DNA from: Moorella mulderi DSM 14980
Lineage (GTDB): Bacteria; Bacillota; DSM-521; Neomoorellales; Neomoorellaceae
NCBI RefSeq assembly: GCF_001594015.1
Contig: NZ_LTBC01000009.1
Coordinates: forward strand, 1-64,000
Direction: 5' to 3'
Length of the DNA: 64,000 bases
Positions 40,306-49,167 of the stretch are shown piece by piece. The notes beneath the pieces were generated by a model, which saw only the letters and a list, made by a program, of their open reading frames with translations, had not been told where the DNA came from and did not search any database. Every line of letters begins with the position of its first letter. The stretch's first letter is position 1. Both the position numbers and the translations under genes were made by a program.

Positions 40306-41652
40306 TCAGCTACAGAATCTACGTACTACATTGTACAACAGGCGGGTACCAAAAAGCAGGTTCTCTACCGAAATTCGTTCATTATGACTGTGTAATAATT
40401 CCCTCACCGGCGCGTCGGGATCCGGTCGCGTGGGCATAAAGCCATACACTCGGACTCCGTTCCTCTTGCATAAGTGCTTGGCATCTGTCCCACCTGTAGA
40501 AAGAAATGGCACTAGTGCTGCACCTTGCTCCTCCTCAGCAATTACCTCTGCCATACAACGGTACAACTCGGAGTCGGGGTCGGCCTCCAAACCAGAGCCC
40601 GAATCTATGACTTCCACCTCAACACCTCCTAGCGGCGATAACTGCTCCCGTACACGGTCTAAGAAGGCGGCTGGTTCAGAACCCGGCACCAGTCTGGCAT
40701 CTACCATCAGGGTGGCCTCCGACGGTATCACGTTTATTTTTTCCCCCGCCTTCAATATGGTAGGGCTAAGGGTATCATGGGTTGTCGCATAAATATCTGC
40801 TGCCAGGCCCTCGGGGAGTAGGGAAGTTTCCTCGGCGTTAAGCCTGCAACCCCGGGCGAGCTTGTCCAGGACAGTAACGACTTCCGGGGGCTGGCCAGCC
40901 GCCGTAATCCGGAAAAACTCCCGGATGGTCTGCGTCATCCTGGCTGACATTTTCATTTCGTTCAGCGATTGCAATACCCGGCCCATTAGGAATATGGGGT
41001 TATCTGAAGTGGGCCTTGAAGCGTGACCCCCCTTGCCTTTCGTTGTCACCCGGAAGCGACACCGACCTTTCTCGCCTACCTGACATGCATAGTATCTATG
41101 GCTACCCAGAACGAACCCATACCCACCTCCCTCATTGATGACGTAGGGAGCATCTATCAAGTCAGGTCGATTGGCTACCAGCCATCCTGCACCCCATTTG
41201 CCTCCTGTCTCTTCATCTGCGGTAGCAGCCAGGATTAAATCGCGGCCCAGCTTTCTCCCCTGGCGCCAGAGGAGTAATAGAACCATAACTTCCATTACAG
41301 TAAGACCCTTGCAATCTAAAGTACCTCGGCCCCAAATATATCCTCCGGCCAGCTCACCCGAGAAGGGATCGCGCTCCCACTTATCACGCTCTACACCGAC
41401 AACGTCCAGATGCGAAAGGAGTAACAAAGGGTCCCCCCGCTCGCCAGAGCCGGAAAGACGGCAAATCAGGCTCCCGCGCCCGGGCTGAGGTTCTATCACC
41501 TCCGGCGACAGACCCTCTCTCCGTAGAATTTCAGCTAGATAGAATGCAGCTGCAGTTTCGTTTCCAGGAGGGTTGGTAGTATCTATCCGTACTAACCCCT
41601 GAAGAATAGACGTGGCTTCTTCAGCAACCGCTCCCCAATCAACATCTTGCAT
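40306..41652 (-). CDS. M20-family metallo-amidohydrolase/peptidase
   Basis: A 448-residue zinc hydrolase of the ArgE/DapE/CPG2 family. Metal and catalytic motifs are visible: LLLLSHLDVVGV (His and Asp), GRGTLDCKGLTV (bridging Asp), DEETGG (catalytic Glu and metal Glu), and the dimerisation domain KGKGGHASRP. The last metal-binding His is in LLHSHNERI. Family members cleave N-acyl or N-carbamoyl groups or small peptides. It ends the DUF917 cluster; a role in releasing a free amino acid from an acylated or carbamoylated product is an inference. Confidence 0.92.
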   Translation of the reverse strand: MQDVDWGAVAEEATSILQGLVRIDTTNPPGNETAAAFYLAEILRREGLSPEVIEPQPGRGSLICRLSGSGERGDPLLLLSHLDVVGVERDKWERDPFSGELAGGYIWGRGTLDCKGLTVMEVMVLLLLWRQGRKLGRDLILAATADEETGGKWGAGWLVANRPDLIDAPYVINEGGGYGFVLGSHRYYACQVGEKGRCRFRVTTKGKGGHASRPTSDNPIFLMGRVLQSLNEMKMSARMTQTIREFFRITAAGQPPEVVTVLDKLARGCRLNAEETSLLPEGLAADIYATTHDTLSPTILKAGEKINVIPSEATLMVDARLVPGSEPAAFLDRVREQLSPLGGVEVEVIDSGSGLEADPDSELYRCMAEVIAEEEQGAALVPFLSTGGTDAKHLCKRNGVRVYGFMPTRPDPDAPVRELLHSHNERISVENLLFGTRLLYNVVRRFCS

Positions 41653-41747
41653 TTATCAGCTACCTCCAATCGATAGCCCATGGTAAATTTAACCAAATCA
41701 TTTGCTTCAGTTGTACATCCGGACCGAGTAAACAAAAACCGGCCTAT

Positions 41748-42632
41748 CTATTGTCTTTTCTCGAATCCGCTCTTACTCCATTTCCGCCAGGCGCAGGACC
41801 GGTGCTCCCGGCATTTTGGGCAGCCTGCCCGACATTCTTCCATACTCCTGGAACTGCCGCTGGTACAAGCACCCTTCACGTCTAAAACAACGGATATCGC
41901 TGCCTGCACCTTTGCTTCATCGCCTTCAGCCACCATCGTTGTGGCCCCCTCGGCCCCGTTTATTCCTCCCCGGCCAATTACCGTGCAGATTGCGCCAGAA
42001 AGTATTTCCACTGCCTCCCTTTCCGTAACTACATGACCCACAACTGGCATAAGGCCAACTGCCATGCCCATGGACCACGACGTACCGGTCAGGCCGCAAT
42101 GTTTTATTGCTTCATCCACAGGCCCGGGTATCAGTTTTTCGAGCCCACAAGCTACGAAAACCTTAACCCCTTGTGCCATCAAGCCTGACAAAGCCCTCCC
42201 TGGATTACCCCCCAGCAGGCTTCCAGCCATCATCGCCGCCCTTCCCTGGGGGTCCAGGGCATTTGCACCCAGCACCGCTACATCTCCTAACGAAAGAGAA
42301 GCTACCTCCTCTGCGAAACAACCATCGATGTTCCGCCAACTACCCTTTTCCAGGATGATACTGTGAGGTGAATCATCGCCGGAATCCCAAGCTGCTTTAG
42401 TCCCTCGAGGAGTAACTCGCCCGGAAATGCGCAACGCCACCTTTGCCAGTTGTTCCGCCACAGCCGATACTGTGGTACCGCCCTTAAGAAGTATTCGGCC
42501 TGTTTCTAGAGCCCGTCTCACATCAGGCAAAGCCGCGATGGCGCGGGCTATTAAAAGCTTCCCTTCAGGTACCGTAAGTGTGAACTGCGCTCGCACCATC
42601 CCTCCCAGCCCTGCCACTTCTTCGGCTTTCAA
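41748..42632 (-). CDS. Protein of unknown function with Cys-rich tail
   Basis: I do not recognise this 294-residue protein. The body is Gly/Ala-rich alpha/beta (LLKGGTTVSAVAEQLAKVAL, LGDVAVLGANALDPQGRAAM, VIGRGGINGAEGATTMVAEG), so it may be a soluble metabolic enzyme or binding protein. The last 40 residues contain a C-x3-C-x2-C-x5-C set (ECRAGCPKCREHRSC), which may hold a metal. The TTG start follows GGGAGG by 7 bases. It sits between AroM and the M20 gene in the same operon, and it could be a step of the same pathway. Confidence 0.75.
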   Translation of the reverse strand: MKAEEVAGLGGMVRAQFTLTVPEGKLLIARAIAALPDVRRALETGRILLKGGTTVSAVAEQLAKVALRISGRVTPRGTKAAWDSGDDSPHSIILEKGSWRNIDGCFAEEVASLSLGDVAVLGANALDPQGRAAMMAGSLLGGNPGRALSGLMAQGVKVFVACGLEKLIPGPVDEAIKHCGLTGTSWSMGMAVGLMPVVGHVVTEREAVEILSGAICTVIGRGGINGAEGATTMVAEGDEAKVQAAISVVLDVKGACTSGSSRSMEECRAGCPKCREHRSCAWRKWSKSGFEKRQ

Positions 42633-42713
42633 GGTAAATCCTCCCTGCTGTTTTTGACTTCTTTCAAGTTGCTATACAAGATATAAGGGTGCAAGTGTCT
42701 CACCACGGGCGCT

Positions 42714-43403
42714 CTAGCAGGAGGATAATAGCTCCTGAACCACCCGGGCGACCAGTGACCGGGCCAAGATTACCCGCTCTCCAAATACCTTGCGTACCAA
42801 GGATTTCATTGTGGTTGAATATCCGAAGCAATTCATAAACACCAGGTCGCACCCCGCTTTTGCCAGGGCCTCGGCCGCTTGCTCTATTCCCTGCTCTATC
42901 CGTTCCAGAGGGCCATACGGGGATGCGTCCTTCGCCACCACCCGGACACCAAGGTGTTCAAAATCTGCCTGGGCTGCCGCGACTTGCTCCGGAAGCGGAA
43001 CCAGCACTCCCAACAACCCGTGACCGACCAGTGCCTTTACTACTGAATGGCACACTTCAGAAGATCTCATTAACCTTGGCTCCGGAGGAAGGCCTGAAAA
43101 GTTGCCCGTGCACATGAGTACAACCAGTTCGCTACCCTCCATAAGTGCCTTGTGAGCCTGCCTCTCGATCAAGGGTATCAGGGCCTTCTTAGCTAGTACC
43201 GCCGTCTTGCCAGAACGGAGGGGTGTCACGATACGAGCCTCTTCGCCCACCGGTGCCAAATTGGCGATGTCCCTCGGCTCCAAACCGTCTAGGACTCCCA
43301 GTTCCTGCACGCAATGTTCTCCACCCAGGATACCACTGAACTCGGATACCAAGGAATCAGGGCGCGGTGTCTGGCCCATCATAAGTAAGGTTACGCGCGC
43401 CAA
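42714..43403 (-). CDS. AroM-family protein
   Basis: A 229-residue protein matching AroM, a family of unknown biochemical role related in fold to Asp/Glu racemase-like proteins. Visible landmarks are RVTLLMMGQTPRPDSL at the start, ELVVLMCTGNFSGLP near 100 and GCDLVFMNCFGYS near 190, with Cys in both. I start it at TTG 43403 because GGGAGGCG lies 9 bases before; it overlaps the racemase-like gene by 13 bases. The longer upstream frame lacks a site. Close coupling to the racemase-like gene suggests a shared substrate. Confidence 0.85.
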   Translation of the reverse strand: MARVTLLMMGQTPRPDSLVSEFSGILGGEHCVQELGVLDGLEPRDIANLAPVGEEARIVTPLRSGKTAVLAKKALIPLIERQAHKALMEGSELVVLMCTGNFSGLPPEPRLMRSSEVCHSVVKALVGHGLLGVLVPLPEQVAAAQADFEHLGVRVVAKDASPYGPLERIEQGIEQAAEALAKAGCDLVFMNCFGYSTTMKSLVRKVFGERVILARSLVARVVQELLSSC

Positions 43404-44065
43404 CTTCTGATCGCCTCCCACAGCATAGCTCCCGCCGCCACTACGGGATCCACCACCGGTACACCGCACTCAAGTCGCAATAATGGCGCTAAACCCATAC
43501 TAGACATAGCGCAACACCCAAAGAGAATTACGTCAGCGCCATCCTTAAGTGCCTGACGCGCTACATCTACTACAGCCTGCTTGCCCTGCCCAGATAGCAG
43601 ATCACAAGCCGTCCGCATGCCCGGGACCGAATAGAAATTCAAAAACCGCCTACCAAGGATACTTTTAATAGGCCGGGGAACAGCCCCCTCCAGGCCCAAA
43701 ACAGCCACTCGGTTGCCTTGTGCCGCCGCTACCGCTGCTCCGGAGGATCCCGCCCCTACTACCGGTATGCTTACTACTTTGCGCACCTCCACCAGGCCCG
43801 GGTCGGCGGCGCAAGTTATCGCCAAGGCATCTAAGCCATCTGCCATCTCTTCTGCTAACCTAATAATCTTTGGCACCGCAAGTTGCTCTGTGTTATCATC
43901 AAAAATTCCCTGGGGTTGGTCAGGAATGCATCGAGAGATGGTCCGCATCCAGGGGAAAGCTGCTTCTAGGACCCTGCCGTGTGCTCCTAACGTCTCTTCA
44001 TCGTCAGTGGTTAGTACACGGATTAGTCCGACGTGAGCCTCAGATACACATGTCACTGGTGGCAT
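43391..44065 (-). CDS. Asp/Glu/hydantoin racemase-family protein
   Basis: A 224-residue member of the family that inverts amino acids or hydantoins through two cysteines. The first Cys is in ALAITCAADPGL near 84 and the second in VILFGCCAMSSMGLAP near 185, in the expected spacing. The start overlaps the DUF917 gene above by 13 bases and the AroM gene below by 13 bases. In hydantoin pathways this racemase lets the cell use both enantiomers; whether the substrate here is a hydantoin is inference. Confidence 0.88.
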   Translation of the reverse strand: MPPVTCVSEAHVGLIRVLTTDDEETLGAHGRVLEAAFPWMRTISRCIPDQPQGIFDDNTEQLAVPKIIRLAEEMADGLDALAITCAADPGLVEVRKVVSIPVVGAGSSGAAVAAAQGNRVAVLGLEGAVPRPIKSILGRRFLNFYSVPGMRTACDLLSGQGKQAVVDVARQALKDGADVILFGCCAMSSMGLAPLLRLECGVPVVDPVVAAGAMLWEAIRSWRA

Positions 44066-45204
44066 CCCCCTTTTGCATTCAAAACCTCTTCTATCGGTCG
44101 GTACTCGAAATCAAAGCCAAAATGACCTGGTCCAAGGTTTGCCAATCCATCAGGTGTCCGGTACTGCGGCCTGGCGCGCAGGGCAACAACAGCCACCTTC
44201 TGGCCCGCAGCTACCTGTGGGTTGGTCAGGGGGATACCATTGCTCGTATCTATGACAGAAATTAGGTCCGGAGCTGTGATGTAAGGAATATCATCGAGCC
44301 AGCTTATCAGGTTTTCATTCTTATACCAGATCCTCAGCGTACGGCCCTGCCAGGAACCCTCTCCCTTGATCACATGTTCTCCCCAGAAAAATCCGTCGCG
44401 ATTTTCTCCCCCAGTTTTAAATACTTCTCCCCGGAATATAACCCAACCGCTGGCACTAGCAGCAGCGACCTCAGCCACATCTCTTCCTTCCAATCGTGCC
44501 TCGAGCATTGCCCTTCCTACCTGCAATGCCTCACTAAGAGTGTACAAAACAGCAACATTTCTGGCGTCGCGCACCTTCTTTAAAAAGCCGGCCACACCGG
44601 TATGCCCGAACGATGCCACCGCAAGGTGCCTTACTATTCGCTCCGCTACCTGGGGGCTAAGGGCTTCTTTAACAACACATCTATTACCCCAGGCATCCAC
44701 AGTGGCCAGGGGCCAGATTTTCCACCCGCTCAGGCACGGAGTAGTATTGCAGAGTTCCGGAATAGCCCGCCCCGCGTAGTCTGCATCCAGTACAGGGATT
44801 CCCAGGTAAGCACCTACCGTAAGGGCAACACAAGTATTTGACGCACCTAATTCCGGTGGTACGATAGCGCCTATCTTAACGCCCGCCACCGTCTCAAGTT
44901 CACGGACCGCTTCGGCTATGTGGTAGTGAAACTGGTTTTCCTCCCGCATTCCAAGCTTCTCCTTCAGCTCAATCATCGCGGGAGTAGGCGCTCCAGTCGA
45001 TCCGGTCCTGCTGACCCTAACACACCAGGCGTCCTGATCTACCTCGTCAGGATCATACCACCCCACTTTGCGTCCTGAACTCAGCTCTGTCTCAATCAAC
45101 TTTCTCCCTCGGCCCGGGTCGCCCCCGCCGCCTGTACCGAAGAAAGTAAGCCCTGTCAGAAAAGCCTCAATATCTTCTGCATCTTTCAAGAATGTTGTAG
45201 CCAT
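44053..45204 (-). CDS. DUF917-family protein (S-methyl-thiohydantoin desulfurase-like), copy 1
   Basis: A 383-residue protein of the DUF917 family. The start FLTGLTFFGTGGGGDPGRGR is the family signature (GTGGGG), followed by GASNTCVALTVGAYLGIPVL, DADYAGRAIPE and ASFGHTGVAGF. As far as I know the family is now described as S-methyl-thiohydantoin desulfurase, with hydantoin-linked relatives. It overlaps the racemase-like gene by 13 bases and shares the operon with a second DUF917 protein (46898-48034). Both lie among ABC transporter genes, so the two may act on different steps or form a complex. Confidence 0.9.
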   Translation of the reverse strand: MATTFLKDAEDIEAFLTGLTFFGTGGGGDPGRGRKLIETELSSGRKVGWYDPDEVDQDAWCVRVSRTGSTGAPTPAMIELKEKLGMREENQFHYHIAEAVRELETVAGVKIGAIVPPELGASNTCVALTVGAYLGIPVLDADYAGRAIPELCNTTPCLSGWKIWPLATVDAWGNRCVVKEALSPQVAERIVRHLAVASFGHTGVAGFLKKVRDARNVAVLYTLSEALQVGRAMLEARLEGRDVAEVAAASASGWVIFRGEVFKTGGENRDGFFWGEHVIKGEGSWQGRTLRIWYKNENLISWLDDIPYITAPDLISVIDTSNGIPLTNPQVAAGQKVAVVALRARPQYRTPDGLANLGPGHFGFDFEYRPIEEVLNAKGGCHQ

Positions 45205-45219
45205 TTTCTATCCCTTCCA

Positions 45220-46026
45220 TCATTTACTGCCCCAATACATACTCTCGAGGCCGACGAATTTCTCAGTCACCAAGATGATAACGGCAGTCATAACAATTGT
45301 CACAGTACCGACCGCTGCGGCCGTCGGATCAAACTCAAACCGTAAATAATCGAACACCTGTATTGGCAATGGTGTCATGCCAACTCCTGACAGCAATAGA
45401 GAAATAGGGAACTGGTCAAAGGATGTAATGAAGGAAAACATGGCTCCAGATATAATGCCTCCCTTGATAAGAGGCAACGTAATCCTACCCAATGTCGTGA
45501 ACGGCCTGGCTCCTAGGCTCCTTGCGGCTTCTTCCAGGCTCCTGTCAAAATTATACAGTGCAGCGCTCACGGCTAAAAACACGTAGGGCATGGTAACTAA
45601 TACATGACCCAAGAGCAACCCTGCGTACGTCCCGCCCAAGCCAATTGTATAAAAGAAAATTAGCAGGGCAGTCCCGGTTAACATCCCCGGAAGCATCATG
45701 GGGGCGGTATGCAACACACGAAGAAAATCTTTACCTATGCGTGAGTACCTTACCACATAGAAACTGGCCATCGTTCCGATCACTGTCGATATACACGTGG
45801 TAATGAAGGCAAGTCTCAGGCTGAATATGAACGACCTAACAAACGGTTCGCTACTGAAAAACTTCTCAAACCACCGCAGGGAAAATCCCTGCGGTGGGAA
45901 ACTTAAGTATTCCCCGGCGTTAAAAGCTGCAAGAACCACAATAATTATTGGTAACAGGAGAAAAACATAGATGAGAGCAACTGCCACAGCAAGCCCAATT
46001 CCACCTTGGCGTCGTTTCCCTTCCAT
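45220..46026 (-). CDS. ABC transporter permease, PotC type
   Basis: A 268-residue integral membrane protein with about six hydrophobic segments (for example GLAVAVALIYVFLLLPIIIVV at the N-terminus and VMTAVIILVTEKFVG at the end). The EAA loop near 170-190, EEAARSLGARPFTTLGRITL, is where the ATPase couples. It matches PotC-like permeases of spermidine/putrescine-type importers. It is preceded by its PotB-type partner with a 2-base gap. Confidence 0.92.
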   Translation of the reverse strand: MEGKRRQGGIGLAVAVALIYVFLLLPIIIVVLAAFNAGEYLSFPPQGFSLRWFEKFFSSEPFVRSFIFSLRLAFITTCISTVIGTMASFYVVRYSRIGKDFLRVLHTAPMMLPGMLTGTALLIFFYTIGLGGTYAGLLLGHVLVTMPYVFLAVSAALYNFDRSLEEAARSLGARPFTTLGRITLPLIKGGIISGAMFSFITSFDQFPISLLLSGVGMTPLPIQVFDYLRFEFDPTAAAVGTVTIVMTAVIILVTEKFVGLESMYWGSK

Positions 46027-46028
46027 GG

Positions 46029-46901
46029 CTAAGCTAGCCCCCTCATCAGCCGATTCATCGCCCTCGTATACAGCCAGATTATTAAACCTGAGACTATAAA
46101 GAGTACTATAGCTAGAGCCGAGCCAAAGGGCCAGTTAAATATATCTATCACCTGTTGTACCACCAGTATAGGTGTCATCATCACTTGAAAGCCACCTAAC
46201 AACACGGGAATGGCGTAGGCACTTACTACCTGCAGAAATACCAGCAGGGTTCCTGAATAGACCCCCGGGAGACTCATTGGTAGTGTAACACTAAAGAAAG
46301 TCCTCCTTGGTGATGCCCCCAAACTCTGTGCTGCCTCCTCTAAGACCGGATCTATAGTCTGGATACTCCCAGTAAGCGTCAAGATCATAAATGGCAGGTT
46401 AATGTGTACCAGGGCAAGCATAACGCCAAAAGGGTTGTACATGAGCTTAAAGGGCCCAATTCCCAACCGTCCTAACAAACTGTTGACCAGCCCATTGTCC
46501 GCTAAGAGAACCATCCACCCATAGCAACGGATAACCACACCTACCAGAAGGGGTGACAGAATTCCTATCATCAACAATCCTTTCCACTTGGTCCGTGTTC
46601 GCGCCAAGTAGTAAGCAACCGGATACCCCAATAGCAAACATCCCAACGTTGTGCCTATGCTGTAAACCAAGGTCCACATCATTATTCTCAGGTAGTAGCT
46701 ATCGCCTAGGGCCTTGGCATAGTTGGCGAGAGTAAATGCCTTCTCGTACCCTGATATCTGTCCCGGCTTACAAAAGCTTACCGGAACCATGTAGCCATAA
46801 GGTGCCACCAGCAGAAAAGATATCAGCAAAACTGAGGGTACTAGCAATAGAAATGTCGGGGCAACTTTTCCTCTCTGTCCTTGAGGTGTCAACTCGTTCA
46901 C
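46029..46901 (-). CDS. ABC transporter permease, PotB type
   Basis: A 290-residue permease with about six membrane segments (first LLLVPSVLLISFLLVAPYGY). The EAA loop EEAAQSLGASPRRTFFSVTL is present. It pairs with the PotC-type gene directly downstream and overlaps the upstream DUF917 gene by 4 bases. The gene order ATPase, DUF917, PotB, PotC, DUF917 places the enzyme genes inside the transporter operon. Confidence 0.92.
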   Translation of the reverse strand: MNELTPQGQRGKVAPTFLLLVPSVLLISFLLVAPYGYMVPVSFCKPGQISGYEKAFTLANYAKALGDSYYLRIMMWTLVYSIGTTLGCLLLGYPVAYYLARTRTKWKGLLMIGILSPLLVGVVIRCYGWMVLLADNGLVNSLLGRLGIGPFKLMYNPFGVMLALVHINLPFMILTLTGSIQTIDPVLEEAAQSLGASPRRTFFSVTLPMSLPGVYSGTLLVFLQVVSAYAIPVLLGGFQVMMTPILVVQQVIDIFNWPFGSALAIVLFIVSGLIIWLYTRAMNRLMRGLA

Positions 46902-48034
46902 CCTCTGCCTTCAGTATCAACAGATATTGGAGAATAATCGATATCGAAACCATAGTGACGCGGTCCCAATTGCTCAATGGCTTTCTTATTACGGTGTGCC
47001 TGCCGCGCCGGCGCAACCAAAATGGCTACACAACGGCCTACCTCCAGGGAGTGGTTGGGAACCGGCTCACCTGATGACGGGTCCATTTGCATGATCATGT
47101 CAGGCGACGTCGCCCCAACTCCATCGCCGATCCACAGTAGGTGGTTTTCATTCCGGAACCAAATACGTGCTTCTTGTCCTTGCCAGTCCCCTCGGCCAAT
47201 AAAATAGTGATAACCCTGGTAATATCCGTCTACGACACCAGTCTCAGCATTTACCAACTCCCCTTCAAACACGACCTTTGCGCCTGTAGCGCGGGCCGCA
47301 GCAGCCACGGGATCCGTTCCACCTTCAAGGGCCTTTCTAATCGCGCGCCCAACCTCCAGAGACTGTGATAGGGTATGCCATACCAGCACCCGCTTCGTAT
47401 CCTTGCCTGAGAGAACAAATCCTGCCAATGCTGTATTGCCAAAAGCAGCCATGGCCAGCATCTTGCCTACTCGCTCAGCCATGCTATAGTTGCGTGATGC
47501 CCGAATTACCGTTATATCTCCCCACTTATCCACGCTCACCATTGGCAACATGGGTAGTCCATACAGGCATGGCGTGCACTGGGCTATCTCAGGCAGGGCA
47601 CGGCCGGCATAGTCGCCATCAGGTACCAACAAATCCAGCTTGGCTGCTACACAAAGTGGCCCCGGGGTATTGGACCCCCCCAGTTCCGGACAGATAACAT
47701 ACTTTGGTCGGAAACCTAGGACTTCTATCAAAACTTCAGCAGCCTTTACCAGGTTATCGGGATAGGTGAAGTCTGTTAAACCCATGGCTAACTTCTTACG
47801 TTCATCTTCAGGGGTAAGGCGGGCACGGTTACCCATAAAGCTGACGCACATGGTGTAGTCATCATCCCTAATTGTCTCCGCATCAACCCATCCTACCTTC
47901 AATCCCTGGGCCAAGGCCTCACTAAACAGGCGGCGGCCTTCTTCCGGGCTTCCTCCACCTCCCGTACCTAAAAGCGTAGCTCCCCTCACCAAATCTTCAG
48001 CTTCCTGCTGTGATTTCAGCCAGAATTCACCCAT
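46898..48034 (-). CDS. DUF917-family protein (S-methyl-thiohydantoin desulfurase-like), copy 2
   Basis: A 378-residue paralogue of the gene at 44053. It carries the same landmarks: ATLLGTGGGGSPEEGRRLF, GGSNTPGPLCVAAKLDLLVP, DGDYAGRALPEIAQCTPCL and AAFGNTALAGF. It overlaps PotB by 4 bases. The two copies differ in the N-terminal GTGGGG surroundings and in the segment before LEVGR, so they may act on different substrates or form a heteromer. Confidence 0.9.
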   Translation of the reverse strand: MGEFWLKSQQEAEDLVRGATLLGTGGGGSPEEGRRLFSEALAQGLKVGWVDAETIRDDDYTMCVSFMGNRARLTPEDERKKLAMGLTDFTYPDNLVKAAEVLIEVLGFRPKYVICPELGGSNTPGPLCVAAKLDLLVPDGDYAGRALPEIAQCTPCLYGLPMLPMVSVDKWGDITVIRASRNYSMAERVGKMLAMAAFGNTALAGFVLSGKDTKRVLVWHTLSQSLEVGRAIRKALEGGTDPVAAAARATGAKVVFEGELVNAETGVVDGYYQGYHYFIGRGDWQGQEARIWFRNENHLLWIGDGVGATSPDMIMQMDPSSGEPVPNHSLEVGRCVAILVAPARQAHRNKKAIEQLGPRHYGFDIDYSPISVDTEGRG

Positions 48035-48059
48035 AACATTGCCTCCCCACTTAACTTGT

Positions 48060-49142
48060 TTAGTGTTCTGCCGGAATGAGCCAGGAAGAGGAAGGAGAAA
48101 AGGAAAGGTCCACCTCAGTTCCCAACCCTAGTATGTCAATGGGGCTGCCCTGAACTCGCACCAGCAATCCGTCTCCTACCTCCACCCAGTAATCGACGGT
48201 ATTACCAAGAAAAGCGCTTTCTTTAATTACGCCACGGATTATATTTTGACCGGGAAGGGCCACCCTTGCCGAATGCCTGTGCAGGCTGATGGCTTCAGGA
48301 CGCACAGTCAGGAGCACCTTTTCACCCACTCCCAAACCACGGCTTTCAGCACACTCAACCAGACCCACACTTGTCATAACTTTGCAGCCACTCTCAAGTA
48401 TCTCTTGAACGCTACCTGTAAGGAAATTGGCCAATCCGATAAATTGAGCTACCTCTGGGGTGGCGGGGTGGCGGTAAACCTCCGCCGGCGGGCCTATTTG
48501 GGCAAGTTTGCCTGCAAACATCACCGCCACCCGATCCGCCAGTACCATCGCCTCTGCCTGGTCATGGGTAACATACACTGCGGTTATCCCGACATTTTTT
48601 TGAAGGGAGCGAATGTAGAACCGCATTTCCTCTCTGAGTTTGGCGTCAAGATTGGCCAGGGGCTCATCCAGGAGCAATAGGGAGGGCGAGATTACTAAAG
48701 CCCTGGCCAGGGCAACGCGCTGCTGCTGACCACCACTTAGTTGGCGGGGGTATCGTTCCCCCGCCCCACTCAATCCCACGCGTTCGAGAACCTCGCAAAC
48801 CCGCCGGTGTATTTCAGCCTTCGTACAACGGCGCAACCGAAGACCGAAGGCAATGTTTTCATACACCGTCATATGCGGGAACAGCGCGTAATTCTGGAAC
48901 ACCATACCAATGTTCCGCTGCTCAGGAGGGAGCAATGTAACTTGCTTGTCGCCAAAAAAGACATCACCCTCGTCCGGTAATTCGAAGCCCGAGATGCACC
49001 TCAGCGTGGTCGTCTTACCGCAGCCGCTTGGCCCCAGCAACGCCAGAAGCTCACCATCGCCAACACAAAGGTTCAGGTCGTCAACTGCGGTAAAAGAACC
49101 GAACCGTTTAGTCAGCCCAACTAACCGCAACTCTGCCACCAA
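48060..49142 (-). CDS. ABC transporter ATP-binding protein, PotA type
   Basis: A 360-residue importer ATPase with Walker A GPSGCGKTTTLR, signature LSGGQQQRVALARAL, Walker B LLLLDEPLANLDAKLR, switch His in VTHDQAEAM, and a C-terminal TOBE domain (about 280-355). This is the PotA/MalK layout. It follows the binding-protein gene after 25 bases and energises uptake by the PotB/PotC permeases. TOBE domains may sense the substrate. Confidence 0.93.
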   Translation of the reverse strand: MVAELRLVGLTKRFGSFTAVDDLNLCVGDGELLALLGPSGCGKTTTLRCISGFELPDEGDVFFGDKQVTLLPPEQRNIGMVFQNYALFPHMTVYENIAFGLRLRRCTKAEIHRRVCEVLERVGLSGAGERYPRQLSGGQQQRVALARALVISPSLLLLDEPLANLDAKLREEMRFYIRSLQKNVGITAVYVTHDQAEAMVLADRVAVMFAGKLAQIGPPAEVYRHPATPEVAQFIGLANFLTGSVQEILESGCKVMTSVGLVECAESRGLGVGEKVLLTVRPEAISLHRHSARVALPGQNIIRGVIKESAFLGNTVDYWVEVGDGLLVRVQGSPIDILGLGTEVDLSFSPSSSWLIPAEH

Positions 49143-49167
49143 TCTTACCCTCCTACTAGTTTCAAGC

